Source: Zygnema cylindricum (lineage: Eukaryota > Streptophyta > Zygnematophyceae > Zygnematales > Zygnemataceae). Taken from it: 64,000 nt of DNA. The notes beneath the pieces are model-generated. The model was not told where the DNA came from. It ran no database searches and saw only the letters and a list, made by a program, of their open reading frames with translations. Location of the stretch: the NCBI GenBank assembly GCA_037447655.1, contig JBBHKE010003238.1:260408-324407 (forward strand). The letters are read 5' to 3'. Shown piece after piece: positions 49,309-61,100 of this stretch. Each line of letters begins with the position of its first letter. Positions within the stretch are counted from its first letter, which is position 1. Position numbers and translations under genes: made by a program.

Positions 49309-49362
49309 TAGAGGTAGAGGTAGAGGTAGAGGTAGTGGTAGAGGTAGAGGTAGAGTAGAGGT
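49309..49362. repeat. (AGAGGT)n hexanucleotide repeat
   Basis: Nine units of AGAGGT with one AGTGGT variant and one truncated unit. Confidence 0.9.
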
Positions 49363-49449
49363 GTTTGGAGACAGTTTAAATGTCCAGTTAAGACATTCGG
49401 TTCCTCCTATTATCAACATAGTAATTAAAGCTTGTAAAGATATCTCCTT

Positions 49450-49640
49450 TATCAACAAGGAGATCTGAAGTTAAATAGATATCCTTCAAAATGGAGAATT
49501 AAAGATAACCAACACGTTTTATCAAATGGGGAATTGAAGATAATCAAAAACTTCCCTTATTGAAATAGAAACTTGAAGTTGATCGAAAACCTCCTTTAAT
49601 CAAGATGGAGAATTAAAGTTAAGCAAACCGGGATTGAGTT
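49450..49640. repeat. About 39-bp tandem repeat reaching the translocator stop codon
   Basis: Five imperfect units share ATCAA, GGAGAATTGAAG, ATAATCAAAAAC and TTCCCTT-like words. The last unit contains the TAA (49619-49621 on the minus strand) that ends the translocator reading frame and its last few codons. Confidence 0.7.
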
Positions 49641-52600
49641 GAGCCCTTCTCTAATTTTTCTAACAATTGGACTTCATCGTCCTCATCACCTCCCTTCGTC
49701 AGCACAGGAGGTGGCGGATTATCACCAGACTAAGGAAAAAAAGACATAAAAAAAAAGACAAAAAAAAACACCAAAAAAAAACAAAAGCATTTGTTTTTTT
49801 CAGACGAAAAGTAAAGAATCAAAGCCGAAAACACTAGCTGCAAATGTTGAAAACAAGCATAGAGGTATCATGCGCGACTTTTTTTACTTTTTTACAAATA
49901 TGCATTATTTTTTCACGATATTAAACTTTTCATAAATTTCGTATACTTTTTACTGCCCCAAAAAAAATTTGAAAAAGCGACATCGCGTCACTTTTTCGTG
50001 CGAAATTTGACGAGGTTCAGGACGGCTACTCGTTACTTCTGTGCGACGGATATTGACGAAATGAAATCGTATGATTTCATTTCGTTAGAGATTGCTATTT
50101 ACACAAAGCGTCGACATTGCATCGGACGGACGAGATGACCCCGCAGACAAATTGAATTGACTTTACGTCACAGTTTGCTGAAAGTCAAAGTCGGCACACT
50201 GCATTTGTTTCATGGGAATCTACATTATTTTTTGGGCTGTTTTACCATGCATTTCATGCGCATGAGACCTCCTTGATAACAAGTGAAATTCCTTGAATCA
50301 ATACACGACTATTTAATTTCACGAAGCACAGGATTTATATCAAAAAAATTAAATGTATTAAATAACAACTGAGATCTCCAAAGGTTCCCCCAAGGTTTAT
50401 CGAACGTACCATAAGTTTTGAATGGTTATACCAACACACCCCAATAAACGCAATTCCATAGCCAAACAAATTAATACCGGACACTCTGTCTTTAATAACC
50501 GACCATGAAAAGGCAATGAGAAGCCAATCCTTCACAACACCTGTAGTCACAAAAGTTTACGGAAAATTAAATGTTAGGTCAGTGTAGCAGAGTACAACGT
50601 TAAGTTTCTTTTACAACGTCAAAAGGTTAAACGAATTCTCTCTGCTTTTATATGTGCACAAAAGTTCACGGAGTCCGACGTCAATTTCTAACAAAGTTAA
50701 GAAGCCAATCATTCACCATAACCGCAGTCGCACTAGTTGAAGGAGTTCATAATTTTACAAGTTTCTTTTACAATTCAAAAGGCTAAATAAGTTCTCTCTG
50801 CACTACAAAGGTAAAACTTTTTAGTAAAAGTACATTTTCTTCACAACAAAAGTACATCATTTTCATAACAAAGGTACATACTTTTTACGTCAAATGTCTG
50901 CAACAAATTTCTAGACTCCACCCAGAACAAAACAAGTATCGACAAACCTATAGGATCTCGTCTATAGAACTTAAGTCCAAACGCTATTGAGGAGATATTT
51001 TAGCTTTGAACTTTTATTTTTTTAAAGAAACAGGGATCTCTAACTCCAAACAATTTTGGGTTTTTCAACTATTTAAGGATATTTCAAGGGCATCACCAGT
51101 GTCATCCTTGCAACTGACTATTGAGTACAACAAAAAAATCTCATAAAAACCCTTAAAACGACAAACATTCACCACCGGTAAGTCCAAAAAAGAGTTTAAA
51201 GCTTCCACAGAGGAAATAAAGACAACAAAAGTAAATACAGTCAATTTGTGACAAATCTCCTTTTGAAAAGTATCAAAAGAGTTCACATTTGTTTCCATTC
51301 TCAAGTATTATTTTGAGGTTTTTTAGGGGTTTTAACGGGATTTAGGGTCTTTAGGGGATCTAAAGTTAGGTTTTAAGGTTGTTTTCTTTCTTCGTCTACT
51401 TATGTCCTTTTCAAAAAAAAATCAAGGAATTAGAGATCTGTTAGTCAGTGCTGTATTTTTGCCGACCAGTAAAAAGATGACAAGGTTTAGAGCAAATAAG
51501 GGATTGGTTCTGAAGAAAAAAAAAAAATTGTTCACACTTTTTCCATTCTCAATTGTTTTTTTATTTTCTTTCTTCACTTATTTGTGTTCATTTCGAAGAC
51601 AAATACAAGCGATTCGAGATGAGGTTACCAGGTACTTTCATAGTCAAGGCAGAAGTTTTGCCGACCAATAGAAACACAGCAAGGTTTAGTGCAAAATGCA
51701 ACTAAGGAATGGATCAGGAAAATTAAAAAAAATAATATGTTCACACATTTGTTTCCATTATCACTTGTTATTTTTCCTCCTTTCTTCGTTTAGTTAAAGC
51801 GATTTGAGATGCTTACCAGCTACATTCATAGTCAACGCAGAAGTTTTACCGACCACTAAAAACACTGCAAGGTTTAGCGCAAATGCAACTAACGAATTGG
51901 TTCCGAAAATATAAAAATCGGGCTCGAAAGAACTGGTTGCCAATAAACGTGGCATCTCAAAAAAAGTCCATGGAACCGTCAAAAAGATGAAGCAACAGGG
52001 GGCCACATAATACAAAGTTGTTATTGGATTAAGCTTGATTCCCCTAGAAGTGAGGAGGATCTGCAATAAGTAATACACAAGGAAGTAAATGGATAAATCA
52101 TCAGATATACTTCCCATTTCACATTAGAATTGAAGCAGTACAACTAATTCTAGCATAACAAAACGACAAATTTCTGAGGTTGCGCCTGATTACACTCGAC
52201 AAATTTAGGCATGTATTGTGTATGGATGTCAGAATCTGTCGTCCAAAATAAATAAAAAAATCAGCGACTATAGTCCGAGAGATTTAAGGACGTATAAATT
52301 AACGAACCCGCAAATTTTGGGTCGCGGGCAATTCGCGTGACAAAAGAGAGAGAAGAGTGTAAAAACATGCATCGATATTATTTACATATCGAAACTTTGA
52401 TAGTCAATAAAATAGGAGAGAAGTAAACTGTTGGGATATAGTTTTTTATCATGTCTATTCTGAGTTCTCTGAGTAATTTCTGAATTTTCTGCCGCAGAGA
52501 ACTCTATTTACACATGCAACAGATTTAGTATCGAAATATTTAGATTCTTAAGTGTAATCTGTGAGGTAAACTCTGGTCCATTGACTCCAATTGGCTAAAG

Positions 52601-53288
52601 CCCTTTAACTAACTAATCGTCTAACCAGCTATTAGAAAAAAAAAAAAAACAAAACCAAAAGAGACCATTTCAGATGTATATAATTACTAAGATATTTAGG
52701 CAGAAAGCACACAAAAAAGTACAGTACTTAGAGAACTACAACATTGAGTTCGTCAATTTGATCCCTGTTCCCTGGAAAAAAAAGGCAAGATACAAAACAT
52801 CAAATAATAGTCAACAAAGCCGATATACTTCGTCGTTTTCGTTGAATGGTACTGAATCTGAAAGAAGGTTGAACACTTAATAAAGTACATCAGCTTGTAT
52901 CTGTTTATTATCTGTTTCCACGCTAAAAAGAATTAAGTATAGCATGACAACACTAACTCGGTGTCTGTTTTCATTGCCATTCAACAACAAAATAACTAAA
53001 CATCGATTGCTTTTCCTTACCGCTAATTCTATGAGCGGTGCAAAAACAGCCACGTCATTCGGCATTGAAAAATAATTAAAACACTCATATAAACCCTATG
53101 CTAATAATTTCTTTGCTCCAAAAGAAATTATCAGTTTACGGTGTAGTGTGCTTCTTCTTCTTCTTCTCTTACTTCTTGTTCTCTTTCTTCTCTTTCTTCT
53201 TCTTCCTCGTCCTCCTCCTCCTCTTCCTCTTCCTCCTCATCTTGCTCCTCCTCTTCCTCCTCCTCTTCCTCCTCCTCTTCTTCCTCCA

Positions 53289-53338
<50 letters not shown>

Positions 53339-55084
53339 TTTTTGTCATGTCATGGTAACCGCGGCAAAAAGGCGTAATCCGTGGAAGCGCCCATTCATTG
53401 CAAAAGTAATAGTTTATACATTATGTACACAGTGGAGACCGACTTTCATTTTGGCGTTTTCAATTTTGTCATTTGAAGGACATATTTTCACGGACAAAGA
53501 CTTCAACTATTTTTAGATTGTACCAAAGGTACATGCAAAACAATAACAAAACAAAGTCGCATGAAACAAAAAAAGCAGACCCAAGAAGTCTCGGTTTCTG
53601 TCGGAAAAAAAAAAAAAAAAGTGCACCTGAATAAGGAAACACCATTAGAACAACCTCCGAAAAAACCTCGAAATCCGTTCAAAAAACTACTAAAAAACAA
53701 AGCCTCCATTTCTACAAAACACACCCACCATTTCCAAAAAAAAACCAAAAACCCTTTCAATAAAACAAACAACCAACCAACCAACCAATTTGCACCTGAA
53801 TGAGGACCAATCGCGACGCCTCGACTGCCACAGCCCCGAGTTGCAGAGTTATTCCTGTCACATTGAAGGACACTTCTCCATAGGCCGCAATAGCCACTCC
53901 CGCTGTTATACAAATCATATTGTACCACGTGGCCAGTTTGTGGACCTCCTTGCTCGCCAAAATGCCAATGGCATATACCGCCACCGGCATAAGAGCTTTG
54001 AGCATCTGCAGGAATTAGAGAATCAATCGAATACAATAAATATCAATCGAATACAATAAATATCAATAGAATAGAATAAATATCCATCGAATGACACAAA
54101 TATCAATCGAATACAAAAAATATCCATTGAATACCATAAATATCCATCGAGTACAATAAATATCAATCGAATACAATAAATATCCATTTAATACAAAAAA
54201 TATCCATCGAATACAATAAATATCAATCGAATACAATAAATATCCATCGAATGAGATAAATATCCATCGAATGACATAAATATCAATCGAATACAATAAA
54301 CATCAATCGAATGCAATAAACATCAATCGAATGCAATAAACATCAATCGAATGCAATAAACATCAATCGAATACAAAAAATAACAATCGAATACAACAAA
54401 TATCAATCGAATACAATAAATATCAATCGAATACATTTAATGTAAATATTTGTTGATATATAGGTTTGCTACTTTTGTGTCCCTCTCCACCCTCTCACTT
54501 ATCTCCCCTCTCTCAGCTATCTCCCCTCTCTCAGCTCTCTCCCCACTTCTCCTCTTTCCCCTATCTCCCCTCTCTCCCTCTCCCTTCCTCTACTTCCCTC
54601 TCCCTCCGTCTCCCTCTCTCCCTCCCTCTCCCCTCCCTCTCCCCCTCCCTCTCTCCTTCCCTCCCTCCCTCTCTCCTTCCCTCCCTCCCTCAAAAGCCCT
54701 ACAAAACCCTGACAAACCCTAAACTGGCAGAAAATGGCGAGGGAAGACCCACCACATTGTCCCTTGTCACTTCCCTAGATGAAAGAAACCCTACAAACTT
54801 CTAAAAAACACCCACAAAAGGCCCTAAAAAAGATAATAAATGAAACAAACAAACTAACAAACTAACATGTTCTTTGCCTCCGGTTGCTTACCTGGATGAA
54901 AGAAACCGAAAGGTAAATATACGCCGAATTAGAAAACCACAAACTTATAGAATATAAGGCTCCGATGGGAACGACTCCGGTGAGAAAAACATCTATCGGC
55001 ATATCTATGGCATCCACAGCTTTAAAAACTCGGATGAGCAAAAACGCAACGGAAGAACAGAATCCCATGTGAATCATGGTAAGA
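49619..55084 (-). CDS. Sugar-phosphate/phosphate translocator, KVAG subfamily (5' exon missing)
   Basis: TPT/NST-family transporters of the At4g32390 type are multi-span membrane proteins thought to move phosphorylated sugars across endomembranes. Five minus-strand exons join in phase: 54892-55084, 53796-54005, 51817-52060, 50410-50540 and 49619-49729, giving about 294 residues. Landmarks are [118 protein letters not shown] and [20 protein letters not shown]. The C-terminal tail ([15 protein letters not shown]) is acidic and unconserved. About 50 N-terminal residues, usually including the first membrane span (IWIFLSFTVIVYNKYIL-like), should lie on an upstream exon, but none was found up to 58.3 kb. 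It may lie beyond the Copia elements or be lost. Introns hold duplicated exon edges. Confidence 0.88.
50695..50742 (-). pseudogene. Decayed duplicate of translocator exon-4 splice acceptor
   Basis: AAGAAGCCAATCATTCACCA mirrors the true exon edge GAGAAGCCAATCCTTCACAA at 50520-50540, and the flanking ACAAAAGTT/ACTAGTT and TTTCTTTTACAA segments are also repeated. Reading on the minus strand gives a damaged DWLL. It is an intronic copy of an exon start. Confidence 0.7.
51284..51800 (-). pseudogene. Tandem decayed duplicates of translocator exon-3 end
   Basis: Two copies of the segment at 51800-51920 follow it in the intron. Copy 1 (about 51605-51725) keeps CATAGTCAAGGCAGAAGTTTTGCCGACCA and GCAAGGTTTAG; copy 2 (about 51420-51520) keeps TTTTTGCCGACCAGTAAAAA and ACAAGGTTTAGAGCAAAT. 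Each is followed by the same TTTGTTTCCATT and TTTCTTCG-like intron words, giving a period near 190-200 bp. A more worn trace may lie near 51200-51300. All carry mutations that break the reading frame. Confidence 0.8.
53150..53335. repeat. (CTT/CCT)n followed by (AT)n in translocator intron
   Basis: A trinucleotide CTT/CTC tract of about 140 bp runs into an AT array of about 46 bp (53289-53335). Both lie in the intron between the exons at 51817-52060 and 53796-54005. Confidence 0.9.
54014..54436. repeat. 20-bp minisatellite, about 21 units, in translocator intron
   Basis: The unit TATCAATCGAATACAATAAA repeats with few substitutions for about 420 bp. It begins about 10 bp from the splice acceptor of the exon at 53796-54005, so the pyrimidine tract and branch point region adjoin the array. 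Confidence 0.95.
54480..54695. repeat. CT-rich tract in translocator intron
   Basis: CTCTCCC and CCCTCCCTCT units over about 215 bp lie between the minisatellite and the exon at 54892-55084. Confidence 0.9.
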
Positions 55085-55450
55085 CTACAAAACAAAGAAC
55101 AAGAAAAAAGAAAAAAAGCATAAATAAAACGGAAGGAAAGAGTCAGCGAGTGAGGGAGAGGGAGAGGGAGAGGGAGAGGGAGAGTGAGAGGGAGAACCGA
55201 GCAAAAACGCAACGGAAAAACAAAAATCCCATGTGAATCATTACAAGACTACAAAACAAAGGACAAGGAATGAAAAACAAAAGCAAAACAAAAACGAAAG
55301 AAAAGAGACAGCGAGTGAGAGAGGGAGCGGGAGAGCAGAATCCCATGTGAATCATGGAAAGACTACAAAACAAAGAACAAGGAAATAGAAAGTAAAACAA
55401 AAACAAAAGAAAAGAGACAGCAAGGGAGGGGGAGAGGGAGAGGGAGAGGG
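55028..55450 (-). repeat. Triplicated splice acceptor and exon start of translocator
   Basis: The segment with GTTTTGTAG acceptor and MIHMGF codons occurs three times at about 130-bp steps. The true one is at 55028-55160; degenerate ones lie at about 55200-55330 and 55336-55450. Shared words include AATCCCATGTGAATCAT, AGACTACAAAACAAA and GAGGGAGAGGGAGAG. The second and third copies lose frame a few codons after MIHMGF. Confidence 0.85.
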
Positions 55451-57189
55451 AGGAATGAAATCCAGGTTAGACCATCCAGGTTAGGTTATATTTTCTTTGC
55501 AATACATTATGGAATATGGATAGAACCTTTAATTCGAACGAGTCACAATAAAGTAAGTTCATCACTAAAGTTAAAGGGAAAGGATAACAAGATAACAGAT
55601 AACGGAAAACGGAAAACTGAACTTGAACTGGTTTGTGGTCCTTTTTGCGGATTCATCTTTAAGAAATTGCAATTAAAATTCAAGGTATTTTTAAGATACA
55701 ATTGGAACAATATCTTTTATTTTCAACAATCGATTCATTCACATATAAAAAAAAAGTGGTTTTATTTTAGACATGATTATTTTTATTGATCGAGAAAACC
55801 GGCAGCGGACATTTTTACTTATACTCGGCGAATATTTTCTGCAAAAATATGACAATTTTCTGCAAAAATAATGACAGGGTTCTGCAAAAAAAATGACAAT
55901 TTGTCAGATAAATCTGGTCTTACAAAGTTGAAACCCTCAAATTTTACAAAATTATCTTCTTAACATCAAATATTTTTTTGCAAAATATTTTATTCGATTC
56001 TACAATCTTACCGAACCCGAAAAAAGAAAATGGGGTCCGTTTGGTTCCCTAATCAGCTATAATTAAAAACTGCCAATTAGGATAAAAAAACAAATTATAA
56101 ATAATTGTGACAAACAATCGATTGATTATGCCACGTCAGCAAATATAAAAAGGAATAAAAAAGTAGCGCTGAATGTTTTCTCAGAGGGTGAAACATGAAC
56201 TTTAGATCATTCCATTTTTCAAAAATTTAATCCAAACAAAAAAAAATAAATAATAATAATCACAAGATCGAAAAAAATATGTATACATTGATATAAAAAA
56301 TATGTAAAAATTGGAAATTGGGTCGTCGGAAACTTAGCAGTTTGTCATTTCTCTCTCCAAAATTATTAATATTTTTTTTTCCCAAAATCTCCGAAAATAA
56401 ATAAGGTGTTACTCGAAAAAGGAAGAAAAAACTCGAAAAATATTAATTATATCAAAATATAACTCGAAGGCAAATCTCACATCATATACCGGAATCCACA
56501 CCGCGGATACTCTTTTCTCCCTTGTCTCTCTGTTTCCCTGCTTTTTTCTGCTCCTTTCGGCGATATTTTTCCTTTTTCTTTTCCTCCTGGTGTTCTTCCT
56601 TTTTTCTTTCTTCCTTTCGGCGATCCCACCAATTTTCTTTCCGACCGTTTCGTGCGTACTTTTTCCGTACGGTTTCCAAAAGATCCTCCGTTTTTCCCAC
56701 GCCCGTGAAACTCAATCCGTCGACTTTCTGTTGCAACAAAATTCGTATCGGCGGGATTTGCCGATTCACCTGACTGAGATAGCCTGCCAGCTGTCATCTC
56801 CTCATTTGTTTGAGATCTGGGAATTCCGAGGGCCGAATGAGACAGAAGAAGAAGAATAAAGTGCGAAATGAAAAAAAGAAGGTGAACCGAAGGTCTGCAA
56901 ATTATAAAAGACATGGATAAGTTTTAGAAAGGAAAGGAAGGGAGAAAGAGGAGAAGAGGCACGGGAGAAGTACGAGAAGTGGACAAATATTCATGATTAT
57001 CCTCTATTCGTACGGAAATGATTCGTACGGAAATTATTAGTACGGAAACGTTTACGTGGCAGCAATATTTTGTTCCCTTTATTTATGATTCGTACAAAAC
57101 CGCAAAAGTCAATCCTCGGAGAGACTTTCGACAGCGTAAAGGTGGAGTTCTCTATTAAGGAAAAACGAGGTTGACTACAGAATTTCGTA
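55451..57189. other. Upstream stretch without recognised gene
   Basis: An open frame of 145 codons (56477-56914, minus) has a hydrophobic start (LLFFISHFILLLLSHSALG) and a Lys/Arg/Glu-rich remainder, with no family recognised and no splice link to the translocator. The missing first translocator exon was looked for here and not found. GTACGGAAA words near 57010-57050 echo 1140-1270. Confidence 0.4.
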
Positions 57190-57452
57190 CTGTTTCTTAC
57201 ATTTGTACGTTTGAAGTACACATTGGTACAAGTAGAGTACCGTTAAATTTGAATCGGTTGAACAGTTTTGACTTTCAAAATATTGTTTCAACCGCTTAAA
57301 CTTTTGCCGCGATTGCGAAACGTCGACCGTCATAATCAAATTAGCAATTCACACGGCCGGCAAACTTTTAAGGCAATAAAACTGTGGCAACCACATGTAA
57401 ATAAAAGTGTTGCAGAAAGTCACTTTTTGTCGCTACGTGAGCTCCACGATGA
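57190..57452. repeat. Inverted repeat copy R, partner at 1-255
   Basis: This is the reverse complement of the left edge of the window with about 90 percent identity by eye, ending at GTGAGCTCCACG. It contains no gene. The copy is followed within 20 bp by a 56-bp tandem duplication. Confidence 0.85.
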
Positions 57453-57468
57453 GAGCCCGTTGAATATT

Positions 57469-57580
57469 AAATTAGCCTCAAAATTGAAATTTAGTAGTAT
57501 AAGCGTTACATTGAATTTAGACTTAAATTAGCCTCAAAATTGAAATTTAGTAGTATAAGCGTTACATTGAATTTAGACTC
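57469..57580. repeat. 56-bp tandem duplication
   Basis: Units 57469-57524 and 57525-57580 are identical except for the last base. Perfect conservation implies a recent event. Confidence 0.95.
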
Positions 57581-58189
57581 AAATTGAAACGAAACCTCTT
57601 TAAACTGAAGTACAGGACACCTTGAATCGTTGTTGGCGTAATGGAAGCTATTTAAGGTACCTTTTTTTTCCAAATTCTTAAATAACATAAATTATTATGT
57701 TTTTTCTTTTACGCCATTTAGGGTTCATTTCCAATGACCATACAAAACGAAAGTACATTGTTATTTAAATAGTGTGGTGTGTAGTTAGTGTCAGACTGTA
57801 CACAGCTGTACCCTTTTAATTTACAAAGTACAATTTACGATGTTTAGTGAACGTTGACGCATGCGAATGTGCGGTCTAAAAATGTGATCATTCCGGGTCA
57901 AAAAATATCACGTTCGCACATAGTCGTCCAACAACCGCGTGGTCGAACGTGTGAACGTCATCTTATTCGCATGTGGAAGATCATTTTAGCAGTAGATGAA
58001 CTTAACTGAATCAAATGTCGCCCTGGCGTATAGCAGTAAAATCTGATGTATAATGTTTTAACTTCAACTAAGTTCTTTGAAAACAATTATGGTGAACATT
58101 AATGCTAATTTGTGGTTTATGTTCAATTAGCGTGTATGTTTATGCTATTTCGGTGCTAAAGGTTAAAAGTTCATTGTAATATGGTGCCG
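57581..58189. other. No gene recognised
   Basis: AT-rich sequence without clear repeats or coding frames, ending where the Copia remnant on the minus strand starts to be recognisable. Confidence 0.4.
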
Positions 58190-61100
58190 ATAATTATGAT
58201 AATCATCTTCTCCCCTATCTGTGGAGTCCATCTCTAGACGCTCATCGTCCATTCCCTGTCTTTCCTCGTTTTCTTCCTCAATTTGAATCGGAAGTTGTGA
58301 CTCCAAGAGAGGGTCACTCTAAGTCAAAACTTTCTCTTCCTCAGCAATGTCAGGCTGAACCGGAGTTCGGTTAGAAGGATCTCAACTAATTCATTTTCGA
58401 ATTCAATTCTAACTCTAACGGGTTTAGTGTATTTGAAGTGATCTATCGACTTCCCTTCATCCATGACTACCAAAAGTTTTACTAGAATGATGTCTTCTCT
58501 TCCGAGATCATAAACTCTATATCCCTTTACATTTTCATCATACCCAAGTAGGTATCCCGGCTTTCCCCTTGCATCTAACTTCCGATCAGATTTTTTTGTG
58601 TTTAGACTAATAACTTGACTTCTAAACACCTTTAAGAGAGAAATATTAGGTTTTCTCTTGGTCTATCTTTCATAAGGTGTTTGTCCTTTTACCGTCGAGG
58701 TAGGGACTCTAATTTTGAGATAGTTAGCACAATTTATAGCTTCTGTCCAAAAACTTTTTCTTATCTTTTTATTTGACAACATACTACGGGCACTATCACT
58801 TAATGTCCGATTTAGTCTTTTGGCTACACCGTTTTGTTCGAGGTTTTTGGGACAGTCTTTTGGTGTTGAACCCCTTTTTATTTCAAAAAATCCTCAAACT
58901 CATTAGAAGTGTAATCCCCCCCATTATCACTCCTCACACTCTTTATATTGTCTTATGAAGCTTTTCACTCTATGCTTTATACTTTTTAAAATAAGCCGAA
59001 TCCTCATATTGACTTTCCAAAAAATATACTCTAGAGTATCTAGACCAATCATCAATGATAGTAAGCATAAATCTTTTTCCTCCAAGTGATGGCACTTTGG
59101 TCGGTCCCCATGCATCAGTATGAACTAGATCTAAGGCCTTTTCACCCTTATATGTTGCGGTTTTTGGAAAAGGCAATATGTGAACCTTACCTTGAGCACA
59201 TTCGCTACAATCATCTAAATTCTCATTGTCTCTAAATTGTATTCCCTCAACTACACCCATTATCTTCATTTCTTTAAACCTATCTAGATGCACATGTCGT
59301 AATCTTTTATGCCACATCATCAAATCACTTACACCATCATAGTAAACTCTCGTCTTTCCATAACTCAAATTCAGCCTAAATTTTCCTTGGCAACCCTTTT
59401 CACCTGCAAAGTATACTTCATTCTCATAGCTAGCAACAAAGACTCCTTTCTTAGTACTAGTCTCAAAACTCTTATCATCTAAGAACAAAGTAGAGATAAG
59501 ATTCTTGTTCAACTGTGGAATAAAAAGAACATCGGAGAAAGGGTCTATAGATGTCTTTCTATTAACTCAAACTCTCAGATCCACAGATCCCACAGAATTA
59601 GTGGTTACAAATCTCCCATCCCCATACTCTATCTCTACAATAGAGATTTTTCTCATTTTGGTAAACAATAGTTTTTCTCTACACATATGCATAGGGGCTC
59701 TATAATCAATTATCCATCCTTCTTCGGAAGCTTCTCTTACTCCTCCAAACGCACACTTTTGCCCCCAGGGAATCTCCGGCTTACCTATCACCTCTCAGCT
59801 CCTCGTTGAGGAGAAGTTTTTCATCATCCTCAACAAAATCCTCTCCCATGACTTGTGATGCCACAAATGCCTTCTTTTTCTTTGCAGCTGGTTTGCCGAT
59901 CTCTCCCTCATTCAACCTTATCCTGTCAGTTTATTAACCTCTGCCATGTAGTGTCCTAGCTTCTTACAAAAGTGGCAAAGCCCCATCGGAGGCCACGATC
60001 TAGATCCGTCATGGAATCCTCTTCCTCCTCAACCAAAGTTTCCGTAAGGTTTCTTGGAATCCATATCCCCCCAGTTAGTTCTACCAACCAATGCTTCAAC
60101 ACTCTTTCCTCCTCTCTAGATAACAATTATGTTTTCCAGAACCAAAATCATCCGCACAACAGAGTTCCAGATCCATCAATGATATGGCAAATCGTAAACC
60201 TTGTAAACAATGTTTTCATAGTCATCTGAGAGTTTCATCAACAAAGTATTCACTTTCTCTTTCTCTGTCTCCCATTTTCCTGCACTCTCCAACTCCTTAA
60301 ATAGCGCGGCGAATTCATTACAAAAGTTTTACATCTTTCCCCCCTTTGTACTCATATGCTGTACTTTCTGATTCGTCAACTTTTGCTACTGAATCGTACC
60401 GCTCTTGTAATTATTGACAAGAGCCTCCCAAAACTCGTCAGTCGTGTCCACGTGAAGATGAGGTGTAGCTACTACATGAGTGAGCCGTCCAAGAAGATAT
60501 TGAGTCGCCACGGTATTGTTGAAATCCCAGATTTCACTATCATTTGCCTCGGTTTTCTGATCATCTGCTACATGAACCGATCTAGTAGCCATCAGTGTGA
60601 GTTTCTCCTTCCCCTTCTCCTTCCCTGTGTTTGACACTATGCTTTCTCCAACATCCTCTATCACCTCAACCCCTGCAGACCAGCCTTTGAATCGAGATCC
60701 TCCAAACCCTAGTGGAACTCCCAATTTTGCGTATGGCCGACACACACAACCACTCACAATGCCTCATAGCCGTTTTTCAAACAATGCACCCCTCATCATG
60801 GTTTACCAATAAATGAACATTGTTCCATTGAAAATGGGCACCCTAGAGGGTGTGCCCATAACTTGTAATTCAGTGACCTTCATAGGTATACAGAATGTCT
60901 AGCTTATATAAAGCCTCTAGGATAATACATGCACTTTTAACTTTCGTAATGAATAAATGCCGCCTTGGCACGCGAAAACTCTGACCGTCTACACCTTTGT
61001 GAAGCTTGGACTCCTCTGAGGCCGCTGCAAAAAAAATCACTGAAATCGCTCACTTGAGCATTACGTTATGGTTGTTCAAAGACATCGAATTTATACAAAT

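Noticed and set aside
54063-54296. 77-codon minus-strand frame rich in Ile/Tyr/Trp
   Set aside because: It is a translation of the 20-bp minisatellite.
24480-55190. A rule that CT-rich tracts in introns always lie on the transcript strand
   Set aside because: CysA and translocator introns contain both CT and GA orientations relative to transcription, so there is no consistent strand bias.
56477-56914. 145-codon frame as the missing first exon of the translocator
   Set aside because: Its hydrophobic start is followed by a long Lys/Arg/Glu-rich region with no resemblance to the family N-terminus, and no in-phase donor fits.
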